DNA from: Mycolicibacterium mucogenicum DSM 44124
GTDB taxonomy: Bacteria; Actinomycetota; Actinomycetes; Mycobacteriales; Mycobacteriaceae
Direction of reading: 5' to 3'
Assembly: GCF_005670685.2 (NCBI RefSeq)
Contig: NZ_CP062008.1
Coordinates: forward strand, 2,666,001-2,730,000
Length of the DNA stretch: 64,000 nt
Positions 7,516-15,918 of this stretch are shown here, piece after piece; positions within the stretch are counted from its first letter, which is position 1; every line of letters starts with the position of its first letter. Under the pieces are notes generated by a model. The model saw nothing but the letters and a program-made list of their open reading frames with translations. It ran no database searches and had not been told where the DNA came from. Both the position numbers and the translations under genes were made by a program.

Positions 7516-8931
7516 ATGAAACGCTTTACCGCCCTGGCCGCCACCGTCGTCCTCGCCGCCACCGGCTGCTCGGTCGATTCGGCCGGAAAGGACGACAACG
7601 CCGTCAACGTCGTCATCGGCTACCAGTCCAAGACCATCAACACCGTCACCGCGGGAACGTTGTTGCGCGCCCAGGGATACCTGGAACATCGCCTCGACGA
7701 GATCGGCGCCAAGACCGGCAAGAAGTACCACGTCGAATGGCAGGACTACGACACCGGTGCGCCGATCACCGCACAGATGGTCGCCGAGAAGATCGACATC
7801 GGCTCGATGGGTGACTATCCGCTGCTGATCAACGGATCGAAGACCCAGAGCAACGAACGCGCCAAGACCGAACTGGTGGCGGCCACCGGGTCGAGCCCGA
7901 CCGGAGCGCTGAACATGGTTGTGGTGTCGCCGGATTCACCGATCCAGTCGCTCAAGGAGCTGGCCGGGCAGAAGGTCTCCGCCAGTGTCGGTTCGGCCGG
8001 TCACGGCACCCTGGTCCGGGCGCTGTCGAAGAACGGCATCGATCCGAAGACCGGCGTCGAGGTCCTCAATCAGCAGCCGCAGATCGGCGCGTCCGCGCTG
8101 GAATCCGGTCAGGTGAAGGCGCTTTCGCAGTTCGTCGCGTGGCCGGGGCTCCTCGTCTTCCAGAACAAGGCCCGGCTGCTGTACGACGGAGCCGAGCTGA
8201 ACTACCCGACCTGGCACGGCGTCGTCGTGCGACGGGCGTACGCCGCAGCACATCCCGAGGTGCTCGACGCGTTCCTGCAGGCACAGCTCGACGCCACCGA
8301 TTTCCTCAACACCAAGCCACTGGAGGCGGCGAAGATCGTCGCGCAGGGCAGCGGACTGCCGCAGGAGGTCGTGTACCTGTACAACGGCCCCGGCGGCACC
8401 CGGTTCGACGCCACGCTGAAGCCGTCGCTCGTGGACGCGCTGAAAGGTGATGTGCCGTACCTGAAGTCGATCGGTGACTTCGCGGACCTGGACGTCGCCA
8501 AGTTCGTCGAGGACGGTCCGCTGCGCAAGGCGCTGTCGGAGCGCGGCCGCGACTACAACGCCGAGGTCGCCCGCACCGCGAATCCGTCGCTGGTGCACGG
8601 TACCGACCCGGTGTGCAACGTCCCCGTCGACAACCCCGCGCTGGCCGGTGAGCTGTGGCTGGACGGTTCCGACACCACGCAGCCGGCGGCCAACCCGACG
8701 TGCCTGCTGAAGGCGATCCGCGCCGCGGAGGCCAAGGGCACCAAGGTCCGGGCCGCCTACGTGCCCGATGCCGAGCTCGGAACCCGTTGGCTGGCAGACA
8801 AATCCGTGTGGGTGCAGCAAGGTACCGACTTCGTGCCCTTCGACACCGACGCCGGCGCCCGCCGCTACCAGGCCGCCCATCCCGGTGCGTCGGTGGTGAC
8901 CTACCAGCAGGCGCTGGTGGGTGTGGCATGA
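7516..8931 (+). CDS. ABC substrate-binding lipoprotein (TauA/SsuA type) with NosL-like C-terminal domain
   Basis: A 471-residue lipoprotein. The ATG at 7516 gives a signal peptide ending in the lipobox LAATGC (lipidated Cys18). Residues about 28-345 form a periplasmic-binding-protein fold of the nitrate/sulfonate/taurine type (NVVIGYQSKTINTVT, KIDIGSMGDYPLLINGSK, GQKVSASVGSAGHGTLVRAL). The chain then continues for about 105 residues (about 365-468). That part resembles the NosL copper-chaperone family: NPTCLLKAI, AAYVPDAELGTRWLADKS, FVPFDTDAGARRYQAAHPGASVV, with Cys367 and Cys396. Such an extension is unusual for this transporter class. Its ATG-TGA overlap with the permease gene indicates one operon. 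Confidence 0.85.
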   Translation: MKRFTALAATVVLAATGCSVDSAGKDDNAVNVVIGYQSKTINTVTAGTLLRAQGYLEHRLDEIGAKTGKKYHVEWQDYDTGAPITAQMVAEKIDIGSMGDYPLLINGSKTQSNERAKTELVAATGSSPTGALNMVVVSPDSPIQSLKELAGQKVSASVGSAGHGTLVRALSKNGIDPKTGVEVLNQQPQIGASALESGQVKALSQFVAWPGLLVFQNKARLLYDGAELNYPTWHGVVVRRAYAAAHPEVLDAFLQAQLDATDFLNTKPLEAAKIVAQGSGLPQEVVYLYNGPGGTRFDATLKPSLVDALKGDVPYLKSIGDFADLDVAKFVEDGPLRKALSERGRDYNAEVARTANPSLVHGTDPVCNVPVDNPALAGELWLDGSDTTQPAANPTCLLKAIRAAEAKGTKVRAAYVPDAELGTRWLADKSVWVQQGTDFVPFDTDAGARRYQAAHPGASVVTYQQALVGVA

Positions 8932-9782
8932 CAGCGATCGCCGCGGTGTCGGCGGCGCCGGCGTTGCCGGTCGAGGCTGACCTGCCGCGGCAGCGCGGAT
9001 CCGCGAAGTGGCGCAGTTACCTCGTCAAGACGCTGTCGGTCATTGCGGCCGTGGGTATCTGGCAGTTGCTCACTGCCAACCACGTCCGGTTCTGGCTGCG
9101 GTTCGACAACCTGCCGACGGTGACGCAGATCGCCGCGAAGTTCGTCGAGCGCCTCGGCGCCACGCAGTACTGGCTGGACCTGACGCAGTCGGTGATCCGG
9201 ATCGTCAGCGGCTTCGGCCTGGCGGCGGTGATCGGTGCCGCCGTCGGTATCGCGCTGGGCCGGTCGCGGCTGTTCGCCGACATCGTGGGGCCGCTGACCG
9301 AGCTGGCGCGCCCGATCCCGGCCATCGCACTGGTGCCGGTCGCCATCCTGCTGTTCCCGACCGACGAAGCCGGCATCGTGTTCATCACGTTCCTGGCGGC
9401 GTTCTTCCCGATCATGGTCAGCACCCGGCACGCCGTGCGGGCCCTGCCGACGCTGTGGGAGGACTCGGTGCGGACGCTCGGCGGCAGTCGCTGGGATGTG
9501 TTGCGGCAGGTCGTGTTTCCGGGTGTCCTGCCAGGACTGTTCGGCGGCCTGTCGGTCGGCATGGGTGTGGCGTGGATCTGTGTGGTGTCCGCGGAGATGA
9601 TCTCCGGGCGGCTCGGCGTCGGCTACCGCACCTGGCAGGCCTACACGGTGCTGGACTACCCGGCCGTCTTCGTCGGCATCATCACCATCGGCGCGCTGGG
9701 CTTCGGCACGTCGGCCGCGGTGGAACTGATCGGCCGGCGGCTGACGCGCTGGCTGCCGCGTGGTGAGGAGAACGCGCGATGA
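8928..9782 (+). CDS. ABC transporter permease (SsuC/TauC type)
   Basis: A 284-residue inner-membrane permease with about six hydrophobic helices. It carries the cytoplasmic EAA loop that docks to the ATPase (LPTLWEDSVRTLGGSRWDVLRQVVFPGVLPGLFGGL, about residues 179-213), as in nitrate/sulfonate/taurine importers. ATGA overlaps connect it to the binding protein and to the ATPase. With those two it should form a complete importer. Confidence 0.9.
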   Translation: MTAIAAVSAAPALPVEADLPRQRGSAKWRSYLVKTLSVIAAVGIWQLLTANHVRFWLRFDNLPTVTQIAAKFVERLGATQYWLDLTQSVIRIVSGFGLAAVIGAAVGIALGRSRLFADIVGPLTELARPIPAIALVPVAILLFPTDEAGIVFITFLAAFFPIMVSTRHAVRALPTLWEDSVRTLGGSRWDVLRQVVFPGVLPGLFGGLSVGMGVAWICVVSAEMISGRLGVGYRTWQAYTVLDYPAVFVGIITIGALGFGTSAAVELIGRRLTRWLPRGEENAR

Positions 9783-10522
9783 CCGCTGTACTCACCTCCG
9801 GCCTGCGTCTGGAACTCGACCGAATCCGGCTGTCCTACACCGGAGAGCCGGTGGTGGACGGGCTGAGCCTGACCGTGCAGCCGGGGGAGATCCTGGTGTT
9901 GACCGGCCCGTCGGGCTGCGGCAAGTCGACGGTGCTGCGGGCGCTGGCCGGACTGTTGAAGCCCGACGCCGGGCGGGTGCTCGCGGACGGCGAGCTGGTG
10001 ACCACCACGTCGCGGGACCGCGGCATGGTGTTCCAGGACAGCGCGTTGTTGCCGTGGCGAACCGTGCGATCCAACATCGAGCTGGCGCTGCAGCTGCGCG
10101 GCGTGCCGCGCGCCGGGCGCCGGGAACGTGCCGAACGCTGGATCGACGAGGTCGGCCTCACCGGGTTCGCCGACTTCCTGCCGAAGAGCCTGTCCGGCGG
10201 CATGCGCCAACGGGTCCAGCTGGCGCGCGGATTGGCCGGTGCGCCGCGCGCCGTCCTGATGGACGAGCCGTTCGGGGCCCTGGACGCCAAGACCCGACAT
10301 GCCATGCAGGGGTTGCTGATCGACACCTGGCAGGCCCATCCGACCACCATCGTGTTCGTCACTCACGACGTCGACGAAGCCCTCGCCCTGGGCGACCGGG
10401 TGGCGGTCCTCGGCCGCGCCGGCCAGCCGCTGCGTGCGCTGCTGGACGTCCCCCGTCCCCGCGACGCCGAAATCTCCCGCACCGAACTGCGGGCCGAAAT
10501 CCTTGGAGCACTGCACCAATGA
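9779..10522 (+). CDS. ABC transporter ATP-binding protein (SsuB/TauB type)
   Basis: A 247-residue ATPase of the nitrate/sulfonate/taurine importer class. Walker A is GPSGCGKST (43-51), the Q-loop is MVFQDSALLPW, the signature is LSGGMRQR, Walker B is AVLMDEPFGALD, and the switch histidine lies in VTHDVDEAL. It overlaps the permease gene upstream (ATGA) and the flavoprotein gene downstream (ATGA), so all three are translated together. Confidence 0.92.
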   Translation: MTAVLTSGLRLELDRIRLSYTGEPVVDGLSLTVQPGEILVLTGPSGCGKSTVLRALAGLLKPDAGRVLADGELVTTTSRDRGMVFQDSALLPWRTVRSNIELALQLRGVPRAGRRERAERWIDEVGLTGFADFLPKSLSGGMRQRVQLARGLAGAPRAVLMDEPFGALDAKTRHAMQGLLIDTWQAHPTTIVFVTHDVDEALALGDRVAVLGRAGQPLRALLDVPRPRDAEISRTELRAEILGALHQ

Positions 10523-11886
10523 GCACGCTGGAGATTCCAGACCTCGCCAATCCCGTCCGCCTCGACTGTGACGTCCTGGTGATCGGTGGCGGCACCGCCG
10601 GCACCATGGCGGCCCTGACGGCCGCCGAGAACGGCGCCCAGGTCCTGCTGCTGGAGAAGGCGCACGTCCGCCACTCCGGCGCGCTTGCCATGGGCATGGA
10701 CGGTGTCAACAACGCCGTCGTCCCGGGCAAGGCCACCCCGGAGGACTACGTCGCCGAGATCACCCGGGCCAACGACGGAATCGTCAACCAGCGCACCATC
10801 TATCAGACCGCAACCCGCGGTTTCGCCATGGTGCAGCGCCTCGAGCGTTACGGCGTGAAGTTCGAGAAGGACGAGCACGGCGAGTACGCGGTGCGTCGCG
10901 TGCACCGCTCCGGCTCGTACGTGCTGCCGATGCCCGAGGGCAAGGACGTCAAGAAGGCGCTGTACCGCGTGATGCGGCAGAAGTCCATCCGGGAGAAGCT
11001 GCGCATCGAGAACCGGCTGATGCCGGTACGCGTCCTGACCGAGAACGGGCGCGCCGTGGGTGCGGCCGCTTTCAACACGCGCACCGGCGAATTCGTCACG
11101 GTGGGGGCCAAGGCCGTCATCCTGGCGACCGGCGCCAGTGGCCGCCTCGGCCTGCCGGCCTCGGGGTACCTGTACGGCACCTACGAGAACCCGTGCAACG
11201 CCGGCGACGGCTATTCGATGGCGTACCACGCGGGTGCCGAGCTCTCGGGCATCGAGTGTTTCCAGGTGAACCCGTTGATCAAGGACTACAACGGCCCGGC
11301 CTGCGCCTACGTCGCCAATCCTTTTGGCGGATACCAGGTGAACGCGCTGGGGGAGCGGTTCGTCGACTCCGACTATTGGTCGGGCCAGATGATGGCCGAG
11401 GTCAAGAGCGAGATCGAATCCGCCCGCGGCCCGATCTACCTCAAGGTCACCCACCTGCCGGACGAGACCATCACCGCGATGGAGAACATCCTGCACACCA
11501 CCGAGCGGCCGACGCGCGGCACCTTCCACGCCAACCGCGGCCACGATTACCGCACCCACGATATCGAGATGCACATCTCCGAGATCGGTTTGTGCAGTGG
11601 ACATTCGGCGTCCGGCGTCTGGGTCGACGAGCACGCCCGCACCACCGTGCCCGGGCTATACGCCGCCGGTGACATGGCCTGCGTCCCGCACAACTACATG
11701 ATCGGGGCGTTCGTCTACGGCGACCTGGCCGGCGAACACGCCGCGTCCACCCTCGCCGACGTCGAAGCGCCCGTGGACCTTCCGCAAGACCAGCTGGCCG
11801 AGGCGCACGAGCTGATCTACCGCCCCTGCGGCATCCGGACGGGCCGCCGCAGCCGCAGGTCGAGTACAAGCTGCGCCGCTTCGTGA
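10519..11886 (+). CDS. AprA-like FAD oxidoreductase, N-terminal fragment of a frameshifted gene
   Basis: This 455-residue frame begins with a Rossmann FAD site (DVLVIGGGTAGTMAALTAAENGAQVLLLEK, GGGTAG at 23-28). It continues as a fumarate-reductase/APS-reductase alpha-type flavoprotein (VILATGASG, VPGLYAAGDMACVPHNYMIGAFVYGDLAGEHAA). After about residue 436 it turns into unrelated arginine/serine-rich sequence and stops. The expected continuation (VEYKLRRFVNDYVAPPKTATKL) is present in another frame and runs into the next open frame. Restoring one base would give a single protein of about 903 residues. It is probably the catalytic partner of the AprB-like ferredoxin; the substrate is unknown. 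Confidence 0.8.
   Translation: MSTLEIPDLANPVRLDCDVLVIGGGTAGTMAALTAAENGAQVLLLEKAHVRHSGALAMGMDGVNNAVVPGKATPEDYVAEITRANDGIVNQRTIYQTATRGFAMVQRLERYGVKFEKDEHGEYAVRRVHRSGSYVLPMPEGKDVKKALYRVMRQKSIREKLRIENRLMPVRVLTENGRAVGAAAFNTRTGEFVTVGAKAVILATGASGRLGLPASGYLYGTYENPCNAGDGYSMAYHAGAELSGIECFQVNPLIKDYNGPACAYVANPFGGYQVNALGERFVDSDYWSGQMMAEVKSEIESARGPIYLKVTHLPDETITAMENILHTTERPTRGTFHANRGHDYRTHDIEMHISEIGLCSGHSASGVWVDEHARTTVPGLYAAGDMACVPHNYMIGAFVYGDLAGEHAASTLADVEAPVDLPQDQLAEAHELIYRPCGIRTGRRSRRSSTSCAAS
11822..11828 (+). other. One-base frameshift in a C run
   Basis: The codons TAC CGC CCC are followed by TG, leaving four Cs in the run at 11823-11826. With five Cs the frame would read YRP-LRHPDGPPQPQVEYKLRR and join the two halves of the flavoprotein without a stop. 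A sequencing or assembly error, a recent null mutation, or (less likely) recoding would all look the same here. No classical slippery heptamer is present. Confidence 0.75.
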
Positions 11887-13229
11887 ATGACTATGTGGCC
11901 CCGCCCAAGACGGCCACCAAGCTGTCGATCGCGGTCCGCACGTTCGAGCGGATGGCCGAGGAGATCGAGCAGATGGGTGCCCGCACCCCGCACGAGCTGA
12001 TGCGCACGGTCGAGGTGTCGTTCATCCGGGACTGCGCCGAGATGGCGGCCCGGTCCTCGCTCACCCGAACCGAATCACGCTGGGGCCTGTACCACGATCG
12101 TGCCGACATCCCCGAGCGCGACGACGAACAGTGGCGCTATCACCTGAACCTGCGCAAGGGTGACGACGGTGAGATGGAGTTCCTGAAGCGGCCGGTGGCA
12201 CCGTATTTCGTGCCGGTGCCCGACCTGGACCACCTGCCGTCGGACCACACCGTGCAGCATGTGCACCAGCCGGACCTGGTCGGCGGCAAAGCACCGGCGA
12301 CCGCGGGCTCGCGGCTGCGCCCGGCCGAACCGGCGACGCCGCCGTCCCCGCGCATCGCTGCCGTGGTGGCTCTCGAAGAGCCGGTGCTCTCCGACCTGAC
12401 CGAGTACCTGCAGGACGCCGACGCCGGAGTCCGGCGCGCTGCTGTCGCCGTGCTGGTGGAGAACCTGCCGGACGGCTACCAGCCGGACCTGGTCGCCGCA
12501 CTCGGTGACGCCGACGGCGCGGTGCGTGCCGAAAGCGCCGACGCCTTGCGGGAACTCGTCGAGGTGTTGCCCGATCCGGCGGCGGTCGCGCCGTACCTGA
12601 CCTCCGCCGACCCGGTGGTGCGGGCCGTGACGCTGTACGTCCTGAGCTCGCGCCGGGTCGGTGCGGCGCCGGATTACCGTGCCGCCGTGACGGATTCCGA
12701 TCACCGCGTGCGGATCGAGGCCGTGCGCGCCCTGGTCTCCGTCGATGACGTCGACGGCGTGGCGGCGGCGGCGGCCGACGACAACCGCGAGGTGCGGATC
12801 GCCGCCGGCAACGGCCTGGCCACGCTCCGCTCGGGTGCCGACACCGTACGTCAGCTGGTGGCCGACCGTGACCCGCTGGTGCGGGCGGCGGCGCTCGCCG
12901 CGCTGGCCGCCGTCGGCTGCGCCGAGCAGGACGTGCCGGAAGTGCAACGCGCCCTTCGGGAATCAGCGTGGCAGATTCGTCAGGGTGCGGTGCGGGCCCT
13001 GTCGGGCGCGGCGCCGGAGGTCGCCGTCGAACCACTGTCACAGGCGCTGCACGACCCGCACCTGGATGTGCGCAAGGCCGCGGTGCTGAGCCTGACCCGG
13101 TGGGCCGAATCAGAGGAGGCCGCGCGGACCGCGCTCGGTATCGCGCTGGAAGACGGCGACGCCGACGTGCGGGCCTATGCGCGGCACGCGCTCGGTGATG
13201 CAGCGCGGCACGCGCTCGCTACTTCCTGA
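11883..13229 (+). CDS. C-terminal half of the AprA-like flavoprotein with HEAT repeats
   Basis: A 448-residue frame starting at GTG 11883. The matching protein sequence extends upstream in this frame to about 11826, where it meets the N-terminal half. The first part (about 1-100) is the helical C-terminal domain of fumarate-reductase/AprA-type flavoproteins (LSIAVRTFERMAEEIEQMG, CAEMAARSSLTRTESRWGLYHDR). From about residue 155 there are eight or so HEAT-like helical repeats (DADAGVRRAAVAVL, DADGAVRAESADAL, SADPVVRAVTLYVL, DPHLDVRKAAVLSL). They probably form a protein-docking scaffold. The 3' end overlaps the convergent amidase gene by 55 bases. It is probably not functional as a separate protein. 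Confidence 0.75.
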   Translation: MNDYVAPPKTATKLSIAVRTFERMAEEIEQMGARTPHELMRTVEVSFIRDCAEMAARSSLTRTESRWGLYHDRADIPERDDEQWRYHLNLRKGDDGEMEFLKRPVAPYFVPVPDLDHLPSDHTVQHVHQPDLVGGKAPATAGSRLRPAEPATPPSPRIAAVVALEEPVLSDLTEYLQDADAGVRRAAVAVLVENLPDGYQPDLVAALGDADGAVRAESADALRELVEVLPDPAAVAPYLTSADPVVRAVTLYVLSSRRVGAAPDYRAAVTDSDHRVRIEAVRALVSVDDVDGVAAAAADDNREVRIAAGNGLATLRSGADTVRQLVADRDPLVRAAALAALAAVGCAEQDVPEVQRALRESAWQIRQGAVRALSGAAPEVAVEPLSQALHDPHLDVRKAAVLSLTRWAESEEAARTALGIALEDGDADVRAYARHALGDAARHALATS

Positions 13230-14611
13230 ATCCGGGCGAACGGAAGCTCGGCCTCCAGGAGGAACGCCAGTTCGAGCAGCGTGCGCTCGTCACCGTAGGC
13301 GCCGGACAGCTGAACGCCGACCGGTAGGCCGTCGGGGGATTGGTGCAGCGGCAGCGAGATCGCCGGGGTGCCCGCGATGTTGTTGAGCGGCGTGTAGGCG
13401 ACGTACCGGCGCAGGCGGTCGATGAGTTCGGGGAAGTCGACGGTCGGTGCGATGTAGCCGAGCCGGGGCGTCGTGTGCGAAAGCACCGGCGACAGCACGA
13501 CTTCGTGTCGGGCGAACATCTGCGCGTACTGGTCGGCGACACGGCGCAGGCGCAATAATGCACCCGGGGTGCGGTGCAGGTTCCGGCGATGGTGCGCACG
13601 CAGCCCCAGGCTGAGGCCGTCGGCCTTGGCGGCATCGAATGACCGGTCGAGGATCAACCGGCCGGTGCCGACCGCGAGATCGGCCAGCAGCGCCCAGTAT
13701 TGGACGAAGTCGTCGGCGAACTGGGCGGTGACCGGCAGCGCGATCGGCTCGACGACGTGACCCGCCGCCTCCAGCACCGCCGCGGTGTTTTCGACGGCCG
13801 CGCGGGTGGCGTCGTCGACCGGCTCGCCGGTGACGCTGTCGAACAGCACGCCGACGCGGAGGGTCCGTTGTGCCGGGCCGCTCACCCGGCCGATGGGTGC
13901 GAGTTTCGGGTTGCGCCAGTGGTTCTCGCACGCGGCGACGAACGCGGCGGTGTCGCGGACGCTGCGGGTCAGGACGCCTTCGGAGATCATGTTGATCGGC
14001 AGATGACCGGCCTGCTCACCGTCGCGGTGCCGGCCGCGGCTCGGCTTGAGCCCGACCAGGCCCGCGCAGGCGGCGGGGATGCGGATGGAGCCGCCGCCGT
14101 CGTTGGCGTGCGCGATGGGCACGACGCCCGCGGCGACCACGGCCGCCGAACCGCCCGACGAGGCGCCGACGGAGTATTCGGTGTTCCAGGGGTTCCGGAC
14201 CGGCGGCTCGGTCATGTACTCCGTGGTGGCGTTGAAACCGAATTCAGGCATCCGGGTCTTGCCCAGCAGCGTCAGGCCCGTGCTGAGCAACTGTGTCGCG
14301 TACGCGCCGTCCCGCTTCGCGGGCCGGGCCGCGAACGCCTCCGAGCCGTGCGTGGTCGGCAGGCCGGCGACGTCGGTGTTGTCCTTGATGAAGGTTGGTA
14401 CGCCGAAGAATTCGGCATCCGGATCGGTGCCGTGCCGGGGCGGCAGGTCGCATGCCACCGCCCGGAGTTCGGGGTCGACGAGTTGTGCACGGGCGGTGGC
14501 GGCGGCGGCCAGTTCGTCCGGGCTGACCTGCCGGTCGCGTACCAACCGGGCCAGGCCGACGGCGTCGTGGTCACCGAGCGCGTCATCGCCGAAGGCGTGA
14601 ATCGTGGTCAT
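13175..14611 (-). CDS. Amidase-signature family amidase
   Basis: A 478-residue amide hydrolase. The Ser-cisSer-Lys triad is visible: Lys76 in FIKDNTD, Ser151 in SVGASSGGSAA, and Ser175 in DGGGSIRIPA. The substrate cannot be told from sequence. The start at 14611 is preferred because GAGGG lies 5 bases upstream; an ATG at 14623 (MRARM...) would overlap the previous stop as ATGA and is also possible. It is the last gene of a three-gene minus-strand operon with the FAD lactone oxidase and the PLP protein. Its 3' end runs 55 bases into the HEAT-repeat frame on the other strand. Confidence 0.88.
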   Translation of the reverse strand: MTTIHAFGDDALGDHDAVGLARLVRDRQVSPDELAAAATARAQLVDPELRAVACDLPPRHGTDPDAEFFGVPTFIKDNTDVAGLPTTHGSEAFAARPAKRDGAYATQLLSTGLTLLGKTRMPEFGFNATTEYMTEPPVRNPWNTEYSVGASSGGSAAVVAAGVVPIAHANDGGGSIRIPAACAGLVGLKPSRGRHRDGEQAGHLPINMISEGVLTRSVRDTAAFVAACENHWRNPKLAPIGRVSGPAQRTLRVGVLFDSVTGEPVDDATRAAVENTAAVLEAAGHVVEPIALPVTAQFADDFVQYWALLADLAVGTGRLILDRSFDAAKADGLSLGLRAHHRRNLHRTPGALLRLRRVADQYAQMFARHEVVLSPVLSHTTPRLGYIAPTVDFPELIDRLRRYVAYTPLNNIAGTPAISLPLHQSPDGLPVGVQLSGAYGDERTLLELAFLLEAELPFARIQEVASACRAASPSACRA

Positions 14612-14619
14612 GCGTGCCC

Positions 14620-15918
14620 TCATTCTCCGAGTACTTGGTGTAGGTAGTCGTTGGCGAACGTTCTTCTGGGGTCGAGCTTTTCGCGGACCGCGAGGAAGTC
14701 GTCGAACCGCGGGTAGGTGTCGCGCAGGTCCGCCGCGGTGCGGCCATGCATCTTGCCCCAGTGCGGACGCCCGTCGTAGCGGCGCATGATCTGCTCGACC
14801 GCGCGGAAGTACTCCGTCGGATCGTCGCGTACATAGCGGTGTACCGCGATGTACGCGCTGCGGCGGCCGTACGCGGTGGACAGCCAGTTCTCGTCCTCGG
14901 CGGCGGCGCGGACCTCGATGGGAAAGCCGATACGCCAATCGCGTTCGGCGATCAGGCTGCGCACCTCGTCGAATGCCGCGCCCATCGACTCGTAGGGCAC
15001 GGCGTACTCCATCTCGCGGAACCGCACCCGCCGCGGCGAGGTGAAGACGCGATCGGAGCGTTGCGTGTGCTCCCGGTCGGACAGGAACCGGGTGACGGTG
15101 CGGTTCAGCGTGGGGACGGTGGACGGCAGCGCGCTGCCGACGGCGCAGATCGCCCCCAGCACACCGTTCTCGATCAGTTCCTCCTCGACCCACTGCGACA
15201 CCCGGTTGGTGGACTCCAGCGGGGTGTAGGCGGGCAGCCGGATATTGGCCTTCGTGAACGCGGTATCGGTGTGCGGGAACCAGAAGAACTCGAAATGGTC
15301 TGTGTGCGTACAGCGTTCATCGAATGTTGCGACCACATCGTCGACCGGTTCTACGCGTTCGATGGCATGGATCGCGAAACCGGACACGCACTGCAGCGTC
15401 ACCTCGACGATGATGCCCAGCGCGCCCAGCCCGACGCGCGCCGCCGGCAGCAACTCGCTGCTCTGCTCCTCGTCGATCCGGACGAGCTCGCCGGTGCCCG
15501 AGACGAGGGTCAGACCGACCACCTGGGTCGCCAGGCCGCCGAAGGCCAGGCCGGTGCCGTGGGTGCCGGTGGAGATCGCGCCCGAGATGGTCTGGCGGTC
15601 GATGTCGCCCATGTTCTCGAGCGCGAGTCCGTGGCGCGCAAGTAGTTGCGTCAGCTGCCACAGCGGAGTTCCGCCGCCGACGGTGACCTGCTTGCGCTCC
15701 CGGTCGACGCTGATCACGCCGGCCAGGGCGCCCAGGTCCAGCTGGATGTCGGGTGCGACGGCGATGCCGGTGAAGCTGTGTCCGGACCCGACGACCTTGA
15801 TCAGCCGCCCGGTCGCCGTCGCCCGGACGACGGCGTCACACACTGCCTCAATCGTGTTGGGCCGCAGTACTTCCGTCGGGTTGGCGGTCTCGCAGCGTCC
15901 CCAGTTGGTCCACGTCAC
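14620..15918 (-). CDS. FAD-linked L-gulonolactone/D-arabinono-lactone oxidase-like protein (Rv1771-like)
   Basis: A 432-residue oxidoreductase. A PCMH-type FAD domain occupies the first half (VVGSGHSFTGIAVAPD, GLALENMGDIDRQTISGAISTGTHGTG). A C-terminal aldonolactone-oxidase domain follows, with GRPHWGKMHGRTAADLRDTYPRFDDFLAVREKLDPRRTF containing the HWGK motif of this family. M. tuberculosis Rv1771 is a gulonolactone dehydrogenase with the same architecture. It starts with GTG at 15918, overlapping the upstream stop by 4 bases (GTGA). Pairing with an Rv1769-like gene repeats the M. tuberculosis neighbourhood. Confidence 0.87.
   Translation of the reverse strand: MTWTNWGRCETANPTEVLRPNTIEAVCDAVVRATATGRLIKVVGSGHSFTGIAVAPDIQLDLGALAGVISVDRERKQVTVGGGTPLWQLTQLLARHGLALENMGDIDRQTISGAISTGTHGTGLAFGGLATQVVGLTLVSGTGELVRIDEEQSSELLPAARVGLGALGIIVEVTLQCVSGFAIHAIERVEPVDDVVATFDERCTHTDHFEFFWFPHTDTAFTKANIRLPAYTPLESTNRVSQWVEEELIENGVLGAICAVGSALPSTVPTLNRTVTRFLSDREHTQRSDRVFTSPRRVRFREMEYAVPYESMGAAFDEVRSLIAERDWRIGFPIEVRAAAEDENWLSTAYGRRSAYIAVHRYVRDDPTEYFRAVEQIMRRYDGRPHWGKMHGRTAADLRDTYPRFDDFLAVREKLDPRRTFANDYLHQVLGE

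Noticed and set aside
11815..11890. Programmed -1 frameshift joining the flavoprotein halves
   Set aside because: The site reads CGC CCC TGC, not a classical X XXY YYZ heptamer, and no strong downstream pseudoknot is evident. A simple base loss is the better explanation, although recoding is not excluded.
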